A DNA stretch of 64,000 nucleotides, taken from the NCBI GenBank assembly GCA_013204985.1, contig JABMLG010000003.1, positions 310,001 to 374,000 of the forward strand. The letters are read 5' to 3'. The DNA comes from Microbacteriaceae bacterium VKM Ac-2855 (GTDB taxonomy: Bacteria > Actinomycetota > Actinomycetes > Actinomycetales > Microbacteriaceae). Below, one piece after another: positions 1 through 7,830 of this stretch. The position numbers were made by a program, and so were the translations under genes. The notes below the pieces were generated by a model. That model was not told where the DNA came from. It worked only from the letters and a program-made list of their open reading frames with translations, and did not search any database. The stretch's first letter is position 1, and the number at the start of each line of letters is the position of its first letter.

Positions 1-52
1 CGGTCGAGATACCGCGTCGACACCTCCGACGACGGGAGAACCGGAGCGATCC

Positions 53-733
53 ATGCGCGTACTCCTCGTCGAGGACGACCCCGGCATCCGCTCCATCATC
101 GAACGGGCACTGCGCGAAGCAGGCCACGCCGTCGACGACTACGTCCGATCCGACGAGGCCCTCATGGCTGCGGAGCTGGAGCCGTTCGACCTGCTCATCC
201 TGGACGTCATGCTCCCCGGAAGCATTGACGGAATCGAACTGTGCCGACGGGTGAGGACGACGAAACTTGACGTTCCGATCCTGATCCTGACTGCCCTGGA
301 TTCGCCACGTCGCCGCGTCGAGGGGCTGGACGCGGGAGCGGACGACTACCTGGTCAAACCGTTCCACCTCGCCGAGCTGCTCGCCCGAGTCCGGGCCCTG
401 CTGCGCCGGGCGCCCCGCGCCGACCCACCCCAGCTGGATTCCGGGGTGCTGCACCTGAACCCCGCGACGATGACGGTCGAAAATGCTGGCCACGGCATCG
501 CGTTGACCAGCAAAGAGTTCGCGGTCTTGGAGTATCTGATGCGCTCACCCGACCGCGTCATCACCCGCAGCGAACTCATCGACCACCTGTGGGATGCGAA
601 TTACGACGGCTACAGCAACGTCGTCGCGAGCTGCATCCGGCGCCTGCGCCACAAGCTCACCGAGCACGGCGGCCCCGACCCCATCAGCACCCGACGCGGC
701 ACCGGCTACATCCTGGAAAGTCGAACACCGTGA
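53..733 (+). CDS. OmpR-family response regulator
   Basis: DNA-binding response regulator of a two-component system, 226 aa. The receiver domain (about 1-115) has the acidic pair near residues 8-9, phospho-acceptor D51 in LLILDVMLP, and Lys in LVKPF. The winged-helix effector domain (about 130-224) ends in the typical RRGTGYILE. The kinase reading frame follows directly, so the two were a co-transcribed pair. The kinase has lost its ATPase domain, so this regulator may now be an orphan or served by another kinase. The target genes are not evident. The ATG lies about 8 nt after a GGAGCG ribosome-binding-like stretch. Confidence 0.93.
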   Translation: MRVLLVEDDPGIRSIIERALREAGHAVDDYVRSDEALMAAELEPFDLLILDVMLPGSIDGIELCRRVRTTKLDVPILILTALDSPRRRVEGLDAGADDYLVKPFHLAELLARVRALLRRAPRADPPQLDSGVLHLNPATMTVENAGHGIALTSKEFAVLEYLMRSPDRVITRSELIDHLWDANYDGYSNVVASCIRRLRHKLTEHGGPDPISTRRGTGYILESRTP

Positions 734-755
734 TCTTCCGCCGCGCCTGCTTCGC

Positions 756-1317
756 TTGACGATCACCTATTCCGCGATCGTGCTCGTCCTGATCGCCGCC
801 TTCGCAGTCTGTGTGTACTCCTATGTCACCTCCGCCTTCGACTTCGACGCCGTCTCCGAGGTCGCCTCATCCGGCGATGTCGCGGAGCAGGGCTTCGCGA
901 CCCTGCGCACCGCCCTGATAGTTTGCTACGCCGTACTACTCGTCATCGTTCCGGCGCTCAGCTTCGTGATGGCACACCGAGTCCTCGCCCCCGTCCGCGC
1001 CAGCTACGACGCGCAGCAACGATTCGTCGACGATGCCTCCCACGAGTTCCGTACACCCCTCGCCGTCGTCCAGGGCGAGCTCGAGCTCGCGCTGATGCGG
1101 GATCGGACCCCCACCGAATACCGCGACGCGATCGGCGGGTCGCTCGACGTCATCCAGCACCTGATCGCCCTGACCGGGAATCTGCTTCTTCTTGCTCGAG
1201 GCACCCGCGACGAGCTCCGCGACACATTCGAGATCATCCCGGTCGCCTCGATCATCGGCGCTGCTCTCACCACCATCGAAACCCCCGACCGACCCGGGCC
1301 CGTCATCACCGTCGAGC
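756..1317 (+). pseudogene. Truncated sensor histidine kinase (HATPase domain lost)
   Basis: N-terminal part of a membrane histidine kinase. It shows a first membrane segment (LTITYSAIVLVLIAAFAVCV), a second (LRTALIVCYAVLLVIVPALSFV), a short linker, and the phospho-acceptor box DDASHEFRTPLAVVQGELEL followed by the dimerisation helix. The start is TTG 756 or CTG 747; there is no good ATG, and it lies just after the regulator stop. Kinase homology ends near 1317 (ITVEPE), where a strong hairpin and the opposite-strand hicB begin. The frame then runs into unrelated residues to 1472. The N, G1 and G2 ATP-binding boxes are missing, so it cannot autophosphorylate. It was probably cut by insertion or rearrangement that brought in the hicAB region. 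Confidence 0.8.
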
Positions 1318-1320
1318 CCG

Positions 1321-1354
1321 AGAGGGCACGGTCTCCGATGAGACCGTGCCCTCT
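1321..1354 (-). terminator. Perfect hairpin after hicB
   Basis: A perfect 15-bp stem (5' half AGAGGGCACGGTCTC) with a CGAT loop. It lies 22 bp beyond the hicB stop and at the exact point where the kinase frame loses homology. It is likely the rho-independent terminator of hicAB and marks the junction. Confidence 0.7.
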
Positions 1355-1375
1355 GTGCGCTGAGACTCGCGCCAG

Positions 1376-1780
1376 CTACGCACTGATGCGGGTGGGGCGC
1401 TCCTTCTCTTCAAGCTGCTGGATGCGGCTGCGGGAGACGCCGAACGCTGCGGCGGCAGCGTCGAGGGTATAGCGGTCCCCCCGCGCGATCCGGACGGCGG
1501 CGCGGCGCAGTGTCGCCGATCGCTCCTGAGCACGGCGCGCTTCGGCTTCAGCTTCCTCCGCCTCAGCCCATGCGCGTTCCGCTTCGGCGCTAACGTGCAC
1601 CGCGACCGTGACCTCAAGGGACTCCTCGGGCACGTTCAGGTAGAGCGCGGCGATCTCCGCGGCGACCGCCTGAGTCTCCGCGACGGTGCGCGCCTGGCCG
1701 ACCGTGTCCAGCTCGGGGATGCGGACCAGCCACCAGCGGCCGTCACGTTCAGCGGTCGCTGCAAGCTTCCTCGTGTTCAT
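1376..1780 (-). CDS. hicB: HicB-family antitoxin
   Basis: Antitoxin of a type II HicAB system, 134 aa. Residues 1-60 form the degraded RNase-H-like HicB fold (DGRWWLVRIPELDTVGQARTVAE), which binds and masks the HicA toxin. Residues 65-95 are a long charged helix rich in Ala and Glu. Residues 100-125 contain a helix-turn-helix (LDAAAAAFGVSRSRIQQLEE) for autoregulation. The gene lies 10 nt downstream of hicA, in the usual toxin-first order. The module sits between a broken kinase and decayed DNA, as expected for a mobile stabilisation cassette. Confidence 0.85.
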   Translation of the reverse strand: MNTRKLAATAERDGRWWLVRIPELDTVGQARTVAETQAVAAEIAALYLNVPEESLEVTVAVHVSAEAERAWAEAEEAEAEARRAQERSATLRRAAVRIARGDRYTLDAAAAAFGVSRSRIQQLEEKERPTRISA

Positions 1781-1790
1781 GCTTCTCCCT

Positions 1791-2000
1791 CTATCGCCAC
1801 TGCTGCGGCACGTGCGGCAGCTTCTTGATCAGCTGCCCGATCACCCCGGCCGAAACCTCCGAATGGTGGGGGACGATCTCCTTCACCGATTCATCCGGCA
1901 GCCCCCACAACTCGTGACTGCCTTTGCTCTGACGGATGAACACCCAGCCCTGCGACTTCAGGTGCTTGATCACGTCTCGGTACTTTTGCGGCTTCGGCAC
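1791..2000 (-). CDS. hicA: HicA-family mRNA interferase toxin
   Basis: Small toxin of the HicAB pair that cleaves mRNA through a dsRBD-like fold. The sequence PKPQKYRDVIKHLKSQGWVF...KGSHELW carries the family's conserved GSH motif with the catalytic His. I chose the GTG at 2000 because the protein then begins with the usual P-K-P-x-K-Y-R-D-V start of the family (69 aa). A TTG at 2012 would add four residues but overlaps the upstream hairpin. No clear Shine-Dalgarno is visible. It is transcribed ahead of hicB, 10 nt apart. Confidence 0.85.
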   Translation of the reverse strand: MPKPQKYRDVIKHLKSQGWVFIRQSKGSHELWGLPDESVKEIVPHHSEVSAGVIGQLIKKLPHVPQQWR

Positions 2001-2011
2001 AAGAATAGTCA

Positions 2012-2044
2012 AGCCCCCCTAGCCACGACAAGGCTAGGGGGGCT
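2012..2044 (-). terminator. Hairpin between ParB-like remnant and hicA
   Basis: A perfect 13-bp inverted repeat (2012-2024 and 2032-2044, AGCCCCCCTAGCC arm) with a 7-nt loop, about 10 bp past the stop of the upstream pseudogene. It is probably that gene's terminator and insulates hicA. Confidence 0.6.
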
Positions 2045-2055
2045 AAACGGATTGC

Positions 2056-2424
2056 CTACTTCTTTTCGTAGACGGCGCGATCGTCCTGTCCGAGGAGGAT
2101 CTTCTCAACGCGGGAGAGTTGGTAGCCCCACAGGCTCAGCTGCTCGAGGTAGGCCCTGTGGGCCTCGCCGCCGGAACGCCAGGTGTCCCCATTGGTTGCG
2201 TCTTCGAGCAGGCCCAGCGCGTAAGCGATGGTCACGTTCAACGCCTTGGTGGGGTGGGCGTTGGCCTAGTCCGCGACGGCGGACTGTCCGTAGCCGTCGT
2301 ATCCATCGAGGCCGAGCATGGCGCGGGTGATGCTCGTGGTGGCGTTGTTCGTCTCGTACCGGTGTCGGTTGAGGGCGATGATCGCGAACTGGAGGGCGTC
2401 GGCGGGGAGCTTCTTGCGATTCAT
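2056..2424 (-). pseudogene. ParB-like C-terminal fragment with one nonsense codon
   Basis: Reading from the ATG at 2424 gives about 53 residues (starting MNRKKLPADALQFAIIALNR) and then a TAG at 2265-2267. The same frame continues for 66 more codons to 2056, and the tail (ALGLLEDATNGDTWRSGG...YLEQLSLWGYQLSRVE) resembles the C-terminal end of actinobacterial plasmid ParB-type proteins. A single C-to-G change would restore TAC and a 122-codon frame. This is either a recently inactivated small partition-like gene or the tail of a larger one. The last 61 residues could still be made from an internal ATG at 2241. The ParB assignment is from memory of the family and is moderate. Confidence 0.5.
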
Positions 2425-2548
2425 GAATCGCGTTCACGGCGACGCCCCGCGACGCCCACCGCCTCGCGAATGCCTCGGTGACGATCAGGCTGAGCGCCTT
2501 CGACTGCCGACACGAGCGCTCCCGCGACCAACCGACAACGAGCTGCAG
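2415..2548 (-). pseudogene. Short-chain dehydrogenase remnant
   Basis: One reverse frame reads NDLQLVVGWSRERSCRQSKA followed by LSLIVTEAFARRWASRGVAVNAIH. This matches the catalytic stretch of retinol-dehydrogenase-like SDRs (DLQ...Y-x-x-SK-x-x-N...ELARR...GV-x-VNA-x-HPG). The catalytic Tyr of YxxxK is Cys here, and homology stops just before the Pro-Gly. No start or cofactor domain is present, so this is only a fossil. From 2549 to 2704 I see nothing beyond the upstream region of the copper ATPase gene. Confidence 0.45.
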
Positions 2549-2704
2549 GTCATTGGCGTCGACCAGCTCCTGGTCGACGTCACGTACTTCCTGCGGTGAG
2601 CCGCCTCCGACCAGTCGGCGCAACCTGTGTTCGGGCGCTGGAGCGCACTGAGACACCGCTCCGCAAACCGACGGCCCAGGACCTGAGCCGAAGGACTGGT
2701 TGCT

Positions 2705-2725
2705 ATATACCCCCAGGGGGTATAT
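2705..2725. promoter_or_regulatory. CsoR/RicR-like copper operator
   Basis: A 21-bp palindrome with perfect 10-bp arms around a central A (ATATACCCCC then A then GGGGGTATAT). This is the G/C-tract layout bound by the Cu(I) sensor CsoR and its relatives. It lies 33 bp ahead of the copper ATPase start, so repression relieved by copper is inferred. No csoR gene is in this window. Confidence 0.8.
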
Positions 2726-2758
2726 GTTCGACGAGGTCGGTCTCAGCCGGAGGGAGTC

Positions 2759-4963
2759 ATGATGGTGGAGCACGAGGGGCGTCCCAGCGAGCACGACGAG
2801 CATCACGGCACGCCGTCGACGCTGCGGAATGCAGAGAATGACCACCACGCCGAGCACGACGACCACGCAGAGCACGACGACCACGCGGGGCACAACGACC
2901 ACGCGGGGCACGCCGGCCACGCGGGCCATGGTGATCACGTGGGTCAGTTCCGGCGCTTGTTCTGGGTGATGCTGGTTTTCGCGGTGCCGGTGGTCGCGTT
3001 CAGCAGCATGTTCGCGATGATCCTGGGCTACTCCGTCCCTGATATCGGGTGGCTGTCGTTGATCTCGCCGGTGCTGGGGACCGTGATGTACGTGTGGGGC
3101 GGCAAGCCGTTCCTGCAAGGCGCGGTGTCGGAGCTGCGGTCGCGGACGCCGGGCATGATGCTTCTGATCGCGTTGGCGATCACCGTCGCGTTCCTCGCTT
3201 CCTGGGGTGCGACGGTGGGGGCGCTGGATCACGAGCTCGACTTCTGGTGGGAGCTGGCGCTGCTGATTGTGATCATGCTGCTGGGCCACTGGATCGAGAT
3301 GCGCTCCCTCGCGCAGACCTCGAGTGCGCTGGAGTCCCTCGCGGCGCTGCTGCCGGATGAAGCGGAGCGTATGCGCGACGGCGAGGTGCAGAAGGTGTCT
3401 CCGTCTGATCTCGTGCGCGGGGATGTGGTGGTCGTGCGTCCGGGCGGTCGGGTGCCGGCGGATGGCCGTGTGGTCGAGGGCACCGCGGATGTGGACGAGT
3501 CGATGATCACGGGCGAGTCGCGCCCGGTGAGTCGAGGGCCAGGCTCCACCGTCGTCGCGGGCACTGTCGCCACCGACACGGCACTTCGGGTCGAAGTGAC
3601 AGCAGTGGGCGAGGACACCGCTCTGGCGGGCATCCAGCGACTGGTCGCCCAGGCGCAGAACTCGACCTCGCGTGCCCAACGGATCGCGGACGTCGCCGCC
3701 GCCTGGCTGTTCTGGTTCGCCCTGGGCTCTGGAGTGATCACGGCGGTCGTGTGGACTCTGCTGGGCAGCCCAGACGACGCGGTGATCCGCACGATCGCGG
3801 TTCTGGTGATCGCGTGCCCGCACGCGCTGGGCCTGGCGATTCCGCTGGTCGTCTCGATCGCGACCGAACGGGCCGCGAGAGGGGGAGTGCTGGTGAAGGA
3901 CCGCCTCGCGCTGGAGAGCATGCGCACCGTCGGCACGGTCCTGTTCGATAAGACCGGAACCCTCACCACGGGGGAGCCGACCCTCATCGCCTTGCACCCG
4001 CTCGGCGCAGTCACCGAGGAGCAGCTGCTCGCAGTCGCGGCCGCCGTCGAGGCTGACAGTGAACATCCACTCGCTCGCGCGATCGTGTCTGCGGCGAAGG
4101 TTCGAGGCGTGCGGGTCCCGGTCGCGTCCGCATTCGAGGCGTCCACGGCCGTGGGGGTCTCGGCGAGGGTCGAGGGGACGACGGTAAGGGTCGGCGGGCC
4201 GAGCATGCTGTCCGCGCATCACGCGGACCCGCTCGAGCAGACGCGAGCCTGGGAGAGCGAGGGGATGATCATCCTGCACGTCCTGCAGGACGCCCGGGTG
4301 ATCGGCGCCTTGGGTCTTGCGGATGAGGTGCGGGAGGAGTCCCGCCAGGCCGTGCAGGCGCTGCACGCGATCGGTGTGCAGGTCGTGATGATCACCGGTG
4401 ACGCGGAAGCGGTCGCTCGTACGGTCGGTGCCGAACTCGGCATCGACCGGGTCTACGCCGGCGTCAAACCGAAGGACAAGGCCGCGAAAGTGGCCGAACT
4501 GCAGAAGGAGGGCCGACGCGTCGCGATGGTCGGCGACGGCGTGAACGACGCCCCCGCGCTCGCCCAAGCGGATGTGGGCATCGCGATCGGCGCCGGCACG
4601 GACGTCGCGATCGCGTCCGCCGGGGTGATTCTGGCCTCCGATGATCCCCGGTCGGTGCTGTCGGTGATCGAGCTGTCGCGGGCGAGCTATCGGAAGATGA
4701 AGCAGAACCTGTGGTGGGCGGCCGGATACAACCTCCTCTCCGTCCCCCTCGCCGCGGGAGTTCTCGCACCGATCGGGTTCGTTCTACCGATGTCGGTCGG
4801 GGCACTGCTGATGTCGGTGTCCACGATCGTCGTCGCCCTGAACGCACAACTGCTGCGCGGCCTGGACCTCACCCCGGAGGCCGGCGCCCGCGCCGCGCGC
4901 AAGCGCGGCACAGGGCCTGTCGATCAGGACGCCGCGCGAAGCACCGTCCACGTGAGCCGGTAA
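2759..4963 (+). CDS. copB: CopB-type copper-exporting P1B-ATPase
   Basis: P-type ATPase of 734 aa that pumps copper (probably Cu) out of the cytoplasm. The N-terminus (about 1-61) is a His/Asp/Glu-rich metal-binding stretch of repeated HDDHA-type units instead of CxxC domains. The membrane motif is Cys-Pro-His at C353, the CopB (P1B-3) signature. Also visible are TGES in the actuator domain, the phosphorylated D397 in DKTGTLT, the SEHPL motif, and GDGVNDAPAL near the hinge. Length fits the family. ATG 2759 follows GGAGGGAGTC; a second ATG at 2762 is possible. The gene is single and preceded by a CsoR-like operator, so copper induction is likely. Confidence 0.92.
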   Translation: MMVEHEGRPSEHDEHHGTPSTLRNAENDHHAEHDDHAEHDDHAGHNDHAGHAGHAGHGDHVGQFRRLFWVMLVFAVPVVAFSSMFAMILGYSVPDIGWLSLISPVLGTVMYVWGGKPFLQGAVSELRSRTPGMMLLIALAITVAFLASWGATVGALDHELDFWWELALLIVIMLLGHWIEMRSLAQTSSALESLAALLPDEAERMRDGEVQKVSPSDLVRGDVVVVRPGGRVPADGRVVEGTADVDESMITGESRPVSRGPGSTVVAGTVATDTALRVEVTAVGEDTALAGIQRLVAQAQNSTSRAQRIADVAAAWLFWFALGSGVITAVVWTLLGSPDDAVIRTIAVLVIACPHALGLAIPLVVSIATERAARGGVLVKDRLALESMRTVGTVLFDKTGTLTTGEPTLIALHPLGAVTEEQLLAVAAAVEADSEHPLARAIVSAAKVRGVRVPVASAFEASTAVGVSARVEGTTVRVGGPSMLSAHHADPLEQTRAWESEGMIILHVLQDARVIGALGLADEVREESRQAVQALHAIGVQVVMITGDAEAVARTVGAELGIDRVYAGVKPKDKAAKVAELQKEGRRVAMVGDGVNDAPALAQADVGIAIGAGTDVAIASAGVILASDDPRSVLSVIELSRASYRKMKQNLWWAAGYNLLSVPLAAGVLAPIGFVLPMSVGALLMSVSTIVVALNAQLLRGLDLTPEAGARAARKRGTGPVDQDAARSTVHVSR

Positions 4964-5031
4964 CCGACTCTCGCGACTACGCGCCGTTCGACGGCGGGGA
5001 GGGACTGCTGGCCGTCGGTGCTCTGCGGAAT

Positions 5032-5062
5032 GGTGGGGATCCCCGGTCAGACGATCCCCACC
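5032..5062 (+). terminator. Hairpin downstream of copB
   Basis: A 10-bp perfect inverted repeat (GGTGGGGATC / GATCCCCACC) with an 11-nt loop, about 70 bp after the copB stop and between convergent genes. Probable terminator; no T-run. Confidence 0.5.
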
Positions 5063-5119
5063 GCGACGCTGAAGGCGCTCCTTGACGTCCGACGTGGTTC
5101 GACTGATCGACAGAGGGGG

Positions 5120-6133
5120 TCAGGAGGAGCGGCGCACGACCAGGGTGGTGGGCATCAGGGTGACGCGTTCGACGGGGTGGCCGGCGATGAGGGCGACGAG
5201 GGACTCGGCCATGCGTGCGCCGAGATCGGGCGGACTCTGGTGCATCGTGGTCAGCGCGGGCACCGCGCTGCGGGCGAACAGGTCGTCGTCGAATCCGACC
5301 ACCGCGATGTCCTCAGGGATGCGGAGGCCGGCCGCGTAGATCGCCGTGTAGGCGCCGATCGCCATCTGGTCGTTGGCGGCGAAGACGGCGTCGATCGGTT
5401 CGCCCCGGTCGAGCAGTCGTTGCATCGCGGCCGTGCCGCTCTCGGGCGAGAAGTCGCCGACCTCGACGAGGGCGTCCGAGAGTCCCGCATCCGTCAGCGC
5501 GCGCCGCCACCCGCTGAGTCGGTCGACTCCGGGCGGCATGTCCTGCGGGCCCGCGATCGTGGCGATCGACCGTCGGCCCGTCGCCACCAGGTGCGCCGTC
5601 GCGTCGGCGGCCCCCGCCGCGTTATCGACGTCGACGTAGTAGGAGTCCCGCTCATCCGGCGAGAGCGGCCGCCCGCCGAACACCACCGGCAGCGTATTGG
5701 CGAGGTGCGCGTAGGAGTGATCGCCCGAGTGATGCGAGACGACGAGAGCTCCATCGACGTTGCCGCCGAGCAGGTAGCGTCGCGTCTTCTCGCCGTTCGA
5801 CTCCGATGCGATCAGCATCGTCAGTGTGTACTCGGTGTCGGAGAGCCGCATCGCGATGCCCTGCACCACCGCTGCGAAGAACGGATCCGCGAACACCCGA
5901 GCGGTCGACTCCGGCACGATCAGCGCGATCGAGAGGGTGCGCCGCGACGCGAGCATCCGCGCGGCGCGGTTGGGCACGTAGTCGAGTTCGAGGATCGCTT
6001 TCTGCACCGCCTCGACGATGTCGGGCGAGACCTTGGGCGAACCGTTCACCACCCGCGACACCGTGGCGCGCGACACTCCGGCGCGTGCGGCTACAGCCTC
6101 GAGCGTCGGTGCCTGCCCGGAGGTGAGTCCCAC
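5120..6133 (-). CDS. LacI-family transcriptional regulator
   Basis: Sugar-responsive repressor of 337 aa. The N-terminal helix-turn-helix (about 10-30, TLEAVAARAGVSRATVSRVV) and hinge helix with NGSPKVS are typical. Residues 60-337 form the periplasmic-binding-protein-like effector domain (LIVPESTARVFADPFF, FGGRPLS, VDNAAG, VFAANDQMAIG, VVGFDDD). It lies 45 bp downstream of a beta-glucosidase gene on the same strand. A LacI-type palindrome sits upstream of that gene, so it probably represses its own beta-glucoside operon. Confidence 0.92.
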   Translation of the reverse strand: MGLTSGQAPTLEAVAARAGVSRATVSRVVNGSPKVSPDIVEAVQKAILELDYVPNRAARMLASRRTLSIALIVPESTARVFADPFFAAVVQGIAMRLSDTEYTLTMLIASESNGEKTRRYLLGGNVDGALVVSHHSGDHSYAHLANTLPVVFGGRPLSPDERDSYYVDVDNAAGAADATAHLVATGRRSIATIAGPQDMPPGVDRLSGWRRALTDAGLSDALVEVGDFSPESGTAAMQRLLDRGEPIDAVFAANDQMAIGAYTAIYAAGLRIPEDIAVVGFDDDLFARSAVPALTTMHQSPPDLGARMAESLVALIAGHPVERVTLMPTTLVVRRSS

Positions 6134-6178
6134 AGCTCCCGCCTCCCACTCGTCGCGCCGATCCGGCGCCCCTCCAGT

Positions 6179-7654
6179 TTAGGGATGCGTCGCGGACCCG
6201 AGCGCCTCAGCGGCCTCGCCGCCGATGAGTGCGGCGTAGACGAGCCCGGAGTCCTTGATCGTGCGCTCCTGGCTGTCGTAGTCCACGCGCACGATTCCGA
6301 AACGCTTCTCGTACCCCCACGCCCACTCGTAGTTGTCGAGCAGCGACCACACGAAGTAGCCGCGGACATCGGCGCCCTGGTCGATCGCGTCCGCCACCTT
6401 CTCGATGTGGTCGAGGATGTACTGCGTGCGGTCGAGGTCGTGCACGCGACCGTTCATCAAAGCGTCCTCGTAGGCCGCGCCGTTCTCGGTGACGAACAGA
6501 GGCGGCAGCTTCTCGTACTCCAGACCGAGCCGGGTGAGGAGGTAGCGCAACCCGTCCGGGTGCACCTCCCAATCCATCGCGGTCCGGGGCAGGCCGCGGC
6601 TCGGGAACGTGATGTACTCCGAACCCACCCACGGCGACCCGACGCGCCGGTCGGTGGCGGCTTCGAAGTCGATCGCGTCCTCCGGCAGCGGATGCCCTGA
6701 GACGTTGTCGTCGTGGTAGTGGTTCACTCCGAGGAAGTCGAGGGGAGCCGAGATGATCGCGAGGTCGCCGTCGAAGATCAGCTCATCCAGGCCCAGCCCG
6801 GCGACGTCCTCCAGGAGGTCCTCCGGGTACTCGCCGAGCAGGAGCGGGTCGAGGAATATGCGGTTCTGCAACGCGTCGAAGCGGCGTGCGGCTTCGAGGT
6901 CGACCTCGTCCTCGGGGTCGTTCGGCACCGCGTTCGAGAGGTTCAACGTGATGCCGAGATTCTGGGCGCCCCGCTCACGCAGCGATTGCACCGCGAGACC
7001 GTGTGCGAGGTGCTGATGGTGCACCGCAGCCAGCGCGTCGCCCTGCGAGATCAGCCCGGGCGCATGGATCCCTGCGCCGTATGAGAGGAGCGACGAGCAG
7101 AACGGCTCGTTGAAAGTGGTCCAGTGCTGCACCCGGTCGCCCAGGGTGTCGTAGACGACGTCGGCGTAGTCGCGGAACCGGTACGCGGTCTCGCGGTTCG
7201 CCCATCCGCCGGTCTCTTCGACCGCCTGGGGGAGGTCCCAGTGGTAGAGCGTCAGCCACGGCAGGATGCCCGCCGCGAGCAGCTGGTCGACCAGCCGTGA
7301 GTAGAAGTCGAGGCCCTCCTGGTTCACGTAGCGGTCGCCCGGCTTCACGCGTGACCAGCTGACCGAGAAGCGGTATGAGCCGAGCCCCAGCCGCCGCATA
7401 ATCTCGACGTCCTCCGCGACCCGGTGATAGTGGTCGACGGCGACCTCGGGGGTGTCGCCGTTCGCGACGGCTCCGGGGACGCGGGAGAACGCATCCCAGA
7501 TGCTGTCCTCCTTGCCGCCCTCGTGCCCGGCCCCCTCGATCTGAGCGGCGGCGGTGGCAGAACCCCAGAGGAAGCCGACGGGCCAGTCGCGCACGGCGAG
7601 GGCGGCGGCCCGATCACGCTGTTCGACGAGGACGGGGGTGTCGGCAACGCTCAT
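6179..7654 (-). CDS. GH1 beta-glucosidase
   Basis: Family 1 glycoside hydrolase of 491 aa that releases glucose or related sugars from beta-glucosides. The acid/base is E183 in TTFNEPF and the nucleophile is E390 in FVTENG. The family's FLWGSATAAAQIEG start and YHWDLPQ are present, with WSLLDNYEWAWGYEKRFGIVRVDY near the C-terminus. There is no signal peptide, so it is cytoplasmic and acts on imported sugars. It is first in an operon with the lacI-family gene, and a 12-bp palindromic operator lies about 70 bp upstream. Confidence 0.94.
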   Translation of the reverse strand: MSVADTPVLVEQRDRAAALAVRDWPVGFLWGSATAAAQIEGAGHEGGKEDSIWDAFSRVPGAVANGDTPEVAVDHYHRVAEDVEIMRRLGLGSYRFSVSWSRVKPGDRYVNQEGLDFYSRLVDQLLAAGILPWLTLYHWDLPQAVEETGGWANRETAYRFRDYADVVYDTLGDRVQHWTTFNEPFCSSLLSYGAGIHAPGLISQGDALAAVHHQHLAHGLAVQSLRERGAQNLGITLNLSNAVPNDPEDEVDLEAARRFDALQNRIFLDPLLLGEYPEDLLEDVAGLGLDELIFDGDLAIISAPLDFLGVNHYHDDNVSGHPLPEDAIDFEAATDRRVGSPWVGSEYITFPSRGLPRTAMDWEVHPDGLRYLLTRLGLEYEKLPPLFVTENGAAYEDALMNGRVHDLDRTQYILDHIEKVADAIDQGADVRGYFVWSLLDNYEWAWGYEKRFGIVRVDYDSQERTIKDSGLVYAALIGGEAAEALGSATHP

Positions 7655-7723
7655 GTCGCAGGCTCCTTCGGGTTGCGGTGTTGCTCGATTCTAGGGGTGC
7701 GTCGACCTCGGTGCCTCCGCGTG

Positions 7724-7735
7724 GAGAGCGCTCTC
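7724..7735. promoter_or_regulatory. LacI-family operator
   Basis: A perfect 12-bp palindrome, GAGAGCGCTCTC, with the central CG typical of LacI-family operators. It lies 70 bp upstream of the beta-glucosidase start; the regulator encoded two genes along is the likely ligand. Confidence 0.65.
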
Positions 7736-7764
7736 ACTCCGCCTCCGTCGCCTCGGGCGGAACG

Positions 7765-7819
7765 GCGAAGGGGGTCGTCACGGCGTCCCGTGACGGGACG
7801 GAGTGACAACCCCCTTCGC
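7765..7819 (-). repeat. Long palindrome / terminator, GGGGGTTGTCAC class
   Basis: An imperfect hairpin with arms GCGAAGGGGGTCGTCAC (7765-7781) and GTGACAACCCCCTTCGC (7803-7819) plus an inner CGTCCC/GGGACG stem. It starts 12 bp past the stop of the drug exporter and is its likely terminator. The arm sequence recurs nearly unchanged at 29602-29651 and in part at 25508-25581. Confidence 0.75.
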
Positions 7820-7830
7820 GGGTGCGGCGG

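Noticed and set aside
2105-4567. 820-codon minus-strand open frame across the copper ATPase gene
   Set aside because: Shadow of copB in high-GC DNA: long runs of Arg, His and Gln and no domain. Only its far end (2415-2548) carries a readable SDR remnant.
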